Origin: Kryptolebias marmoratus
Lineage: Eukaryota; Chordata; Actinopteri; Cyprinodontiformes; Rivulidae
Direction of reading: 5' to 3'
Assembly: GCF_001649575.2 (NCBI RefSeq)
Contig: NC_051451.1
Location: 26,097,993-26,161,992, forward strand
Length of the DNA: 64,000 nt
Shown here: in pieces, positions 63,611-64,000 of the stretch
Layout of the letters: each line of letters begins with the position of its first letter
How positions within the stretch are numbered: position 1 is the stretch's first letter
Position numbers and translations under genes: made by a program
Notes under the pieces: model-generated
What the model was told of the DNA's origin: nothing
Databases searched by the model: none
Seen by the model: the letters and a program-made list of their open reading frames with translations, nothing else

Positions 63611-64000
63611 TTTTTATGCTCAGAGAAGAAACTGTCCACAGACGGCGCCTGGTTTATAAAAACACGTCAGAGTTTGTGATGCTTTCTGACCAACCCGGAC
63701 GTCTTCAAACCTTTAAAAACAAAAACAACTCGGAGAATATTTCAAACAGGAGGAAAACTGGATGTTTTCACCGAACACTCGGAGGAGGAGCGAGCCGTTT
63801 AACTCCAGTCGGCCTTTCGTGTGATCGGGTCGTGACAACCTAACGAGCCGGAGCACACAGAACCGACACGTCACATCCCGGGGACGGATCGGGATCTCCT
63901 TCGGCCACTTCGCTCTTCTGCGTTCCGCCGCGGCGCTCATTAGGCGGATGACCTCGGCTCTCATCTTGTTTGTTTACATTCCACAGGCAGAGCTCGAGGG

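Overview
The window is vertebrate nuclear DNA, almost certainly from a teleost fish, probably a percomorph (the order is a guess). The genes have GT/AG introns and pieces that align one-to-one with human proteins. The introns are compact and loaded with fish-type repeats: an L2/Maui-type retroposon with a (TCCA)n tail, a Rex1-like retroposon tail with GATAA repeats, decayed Tc1/mariner copies and CA microsatellites. There is no prokaryotic operon structure, CRISPR array or phage. Protein identities rest on remembered family sequences and on reading-frame closure across exons; no database search was run.

Layout. (1) 1-11652, minus strand: the 5' third of LYST (lysosomal trafficking regulator). 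Five coding exons are readable (1155 codons) and the gene runs off the left edge. Two further candidate exons at 16645-16736 and 25419-25499 would splice in frame onto the usual start and add about 60 N-terminal residues. The acceptor of LYST exon 3 lies inside a minisatellite that contains a 762-base assembly gap. (2) 29218-45022, minus strand: a complete nidogen-1 gene (NID1) of 20 coding exons. The exons sum to 3564 bases, an intact frame of 1187 residues plus stop. (3) 48453-54843, plus strand: a complete GPR137B gene of 7 exons, 1143 bases, 380 residues. (4) 57893-60265, minus strand: the last four exons of EGLN1 (HIF prolyl hydroxylase PHD2); its large first exon lies beyond the right edge.

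LYST, NID1 and GPR137B are neighbours in the same order in human 1q42-q43. In human the next gene is ERO1B, whereas here it is EGLN1, so a rearrangement has occurred between the lineages. NID1 and GPR137B are divergent and share a 3.4-kb interval. GPR137B and EGLN1 are convergent, about 3 kb apart. The genes do not form a pathway: LYST and GPR137B both act at lysosomes, NID1 is a basement-membrane linker, and EGLN1 is the oxygen sensor.

The most unusual content is repeat DNA. One element couples a degenerate TAGCTAAAAG tandem array to a unique flank of about 200 bp and recurs in both orientations through all three gene regions; it fills most of two GPR137B introns and sits as an inverted pair around NID1 exons 11-12. 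A second family carries the hairpin GCATTCCTTGGAGGAATGC. Several private minisatellites sit at functional places: the LYST exon 3 acceptor, upstream of GPR137B, and the probable EGLN1 3' UTR. I found no new multi-gene system; the candidates worth testing are the array-bearing element, the LYST N-terminal extension and the splice-site minisatellite.
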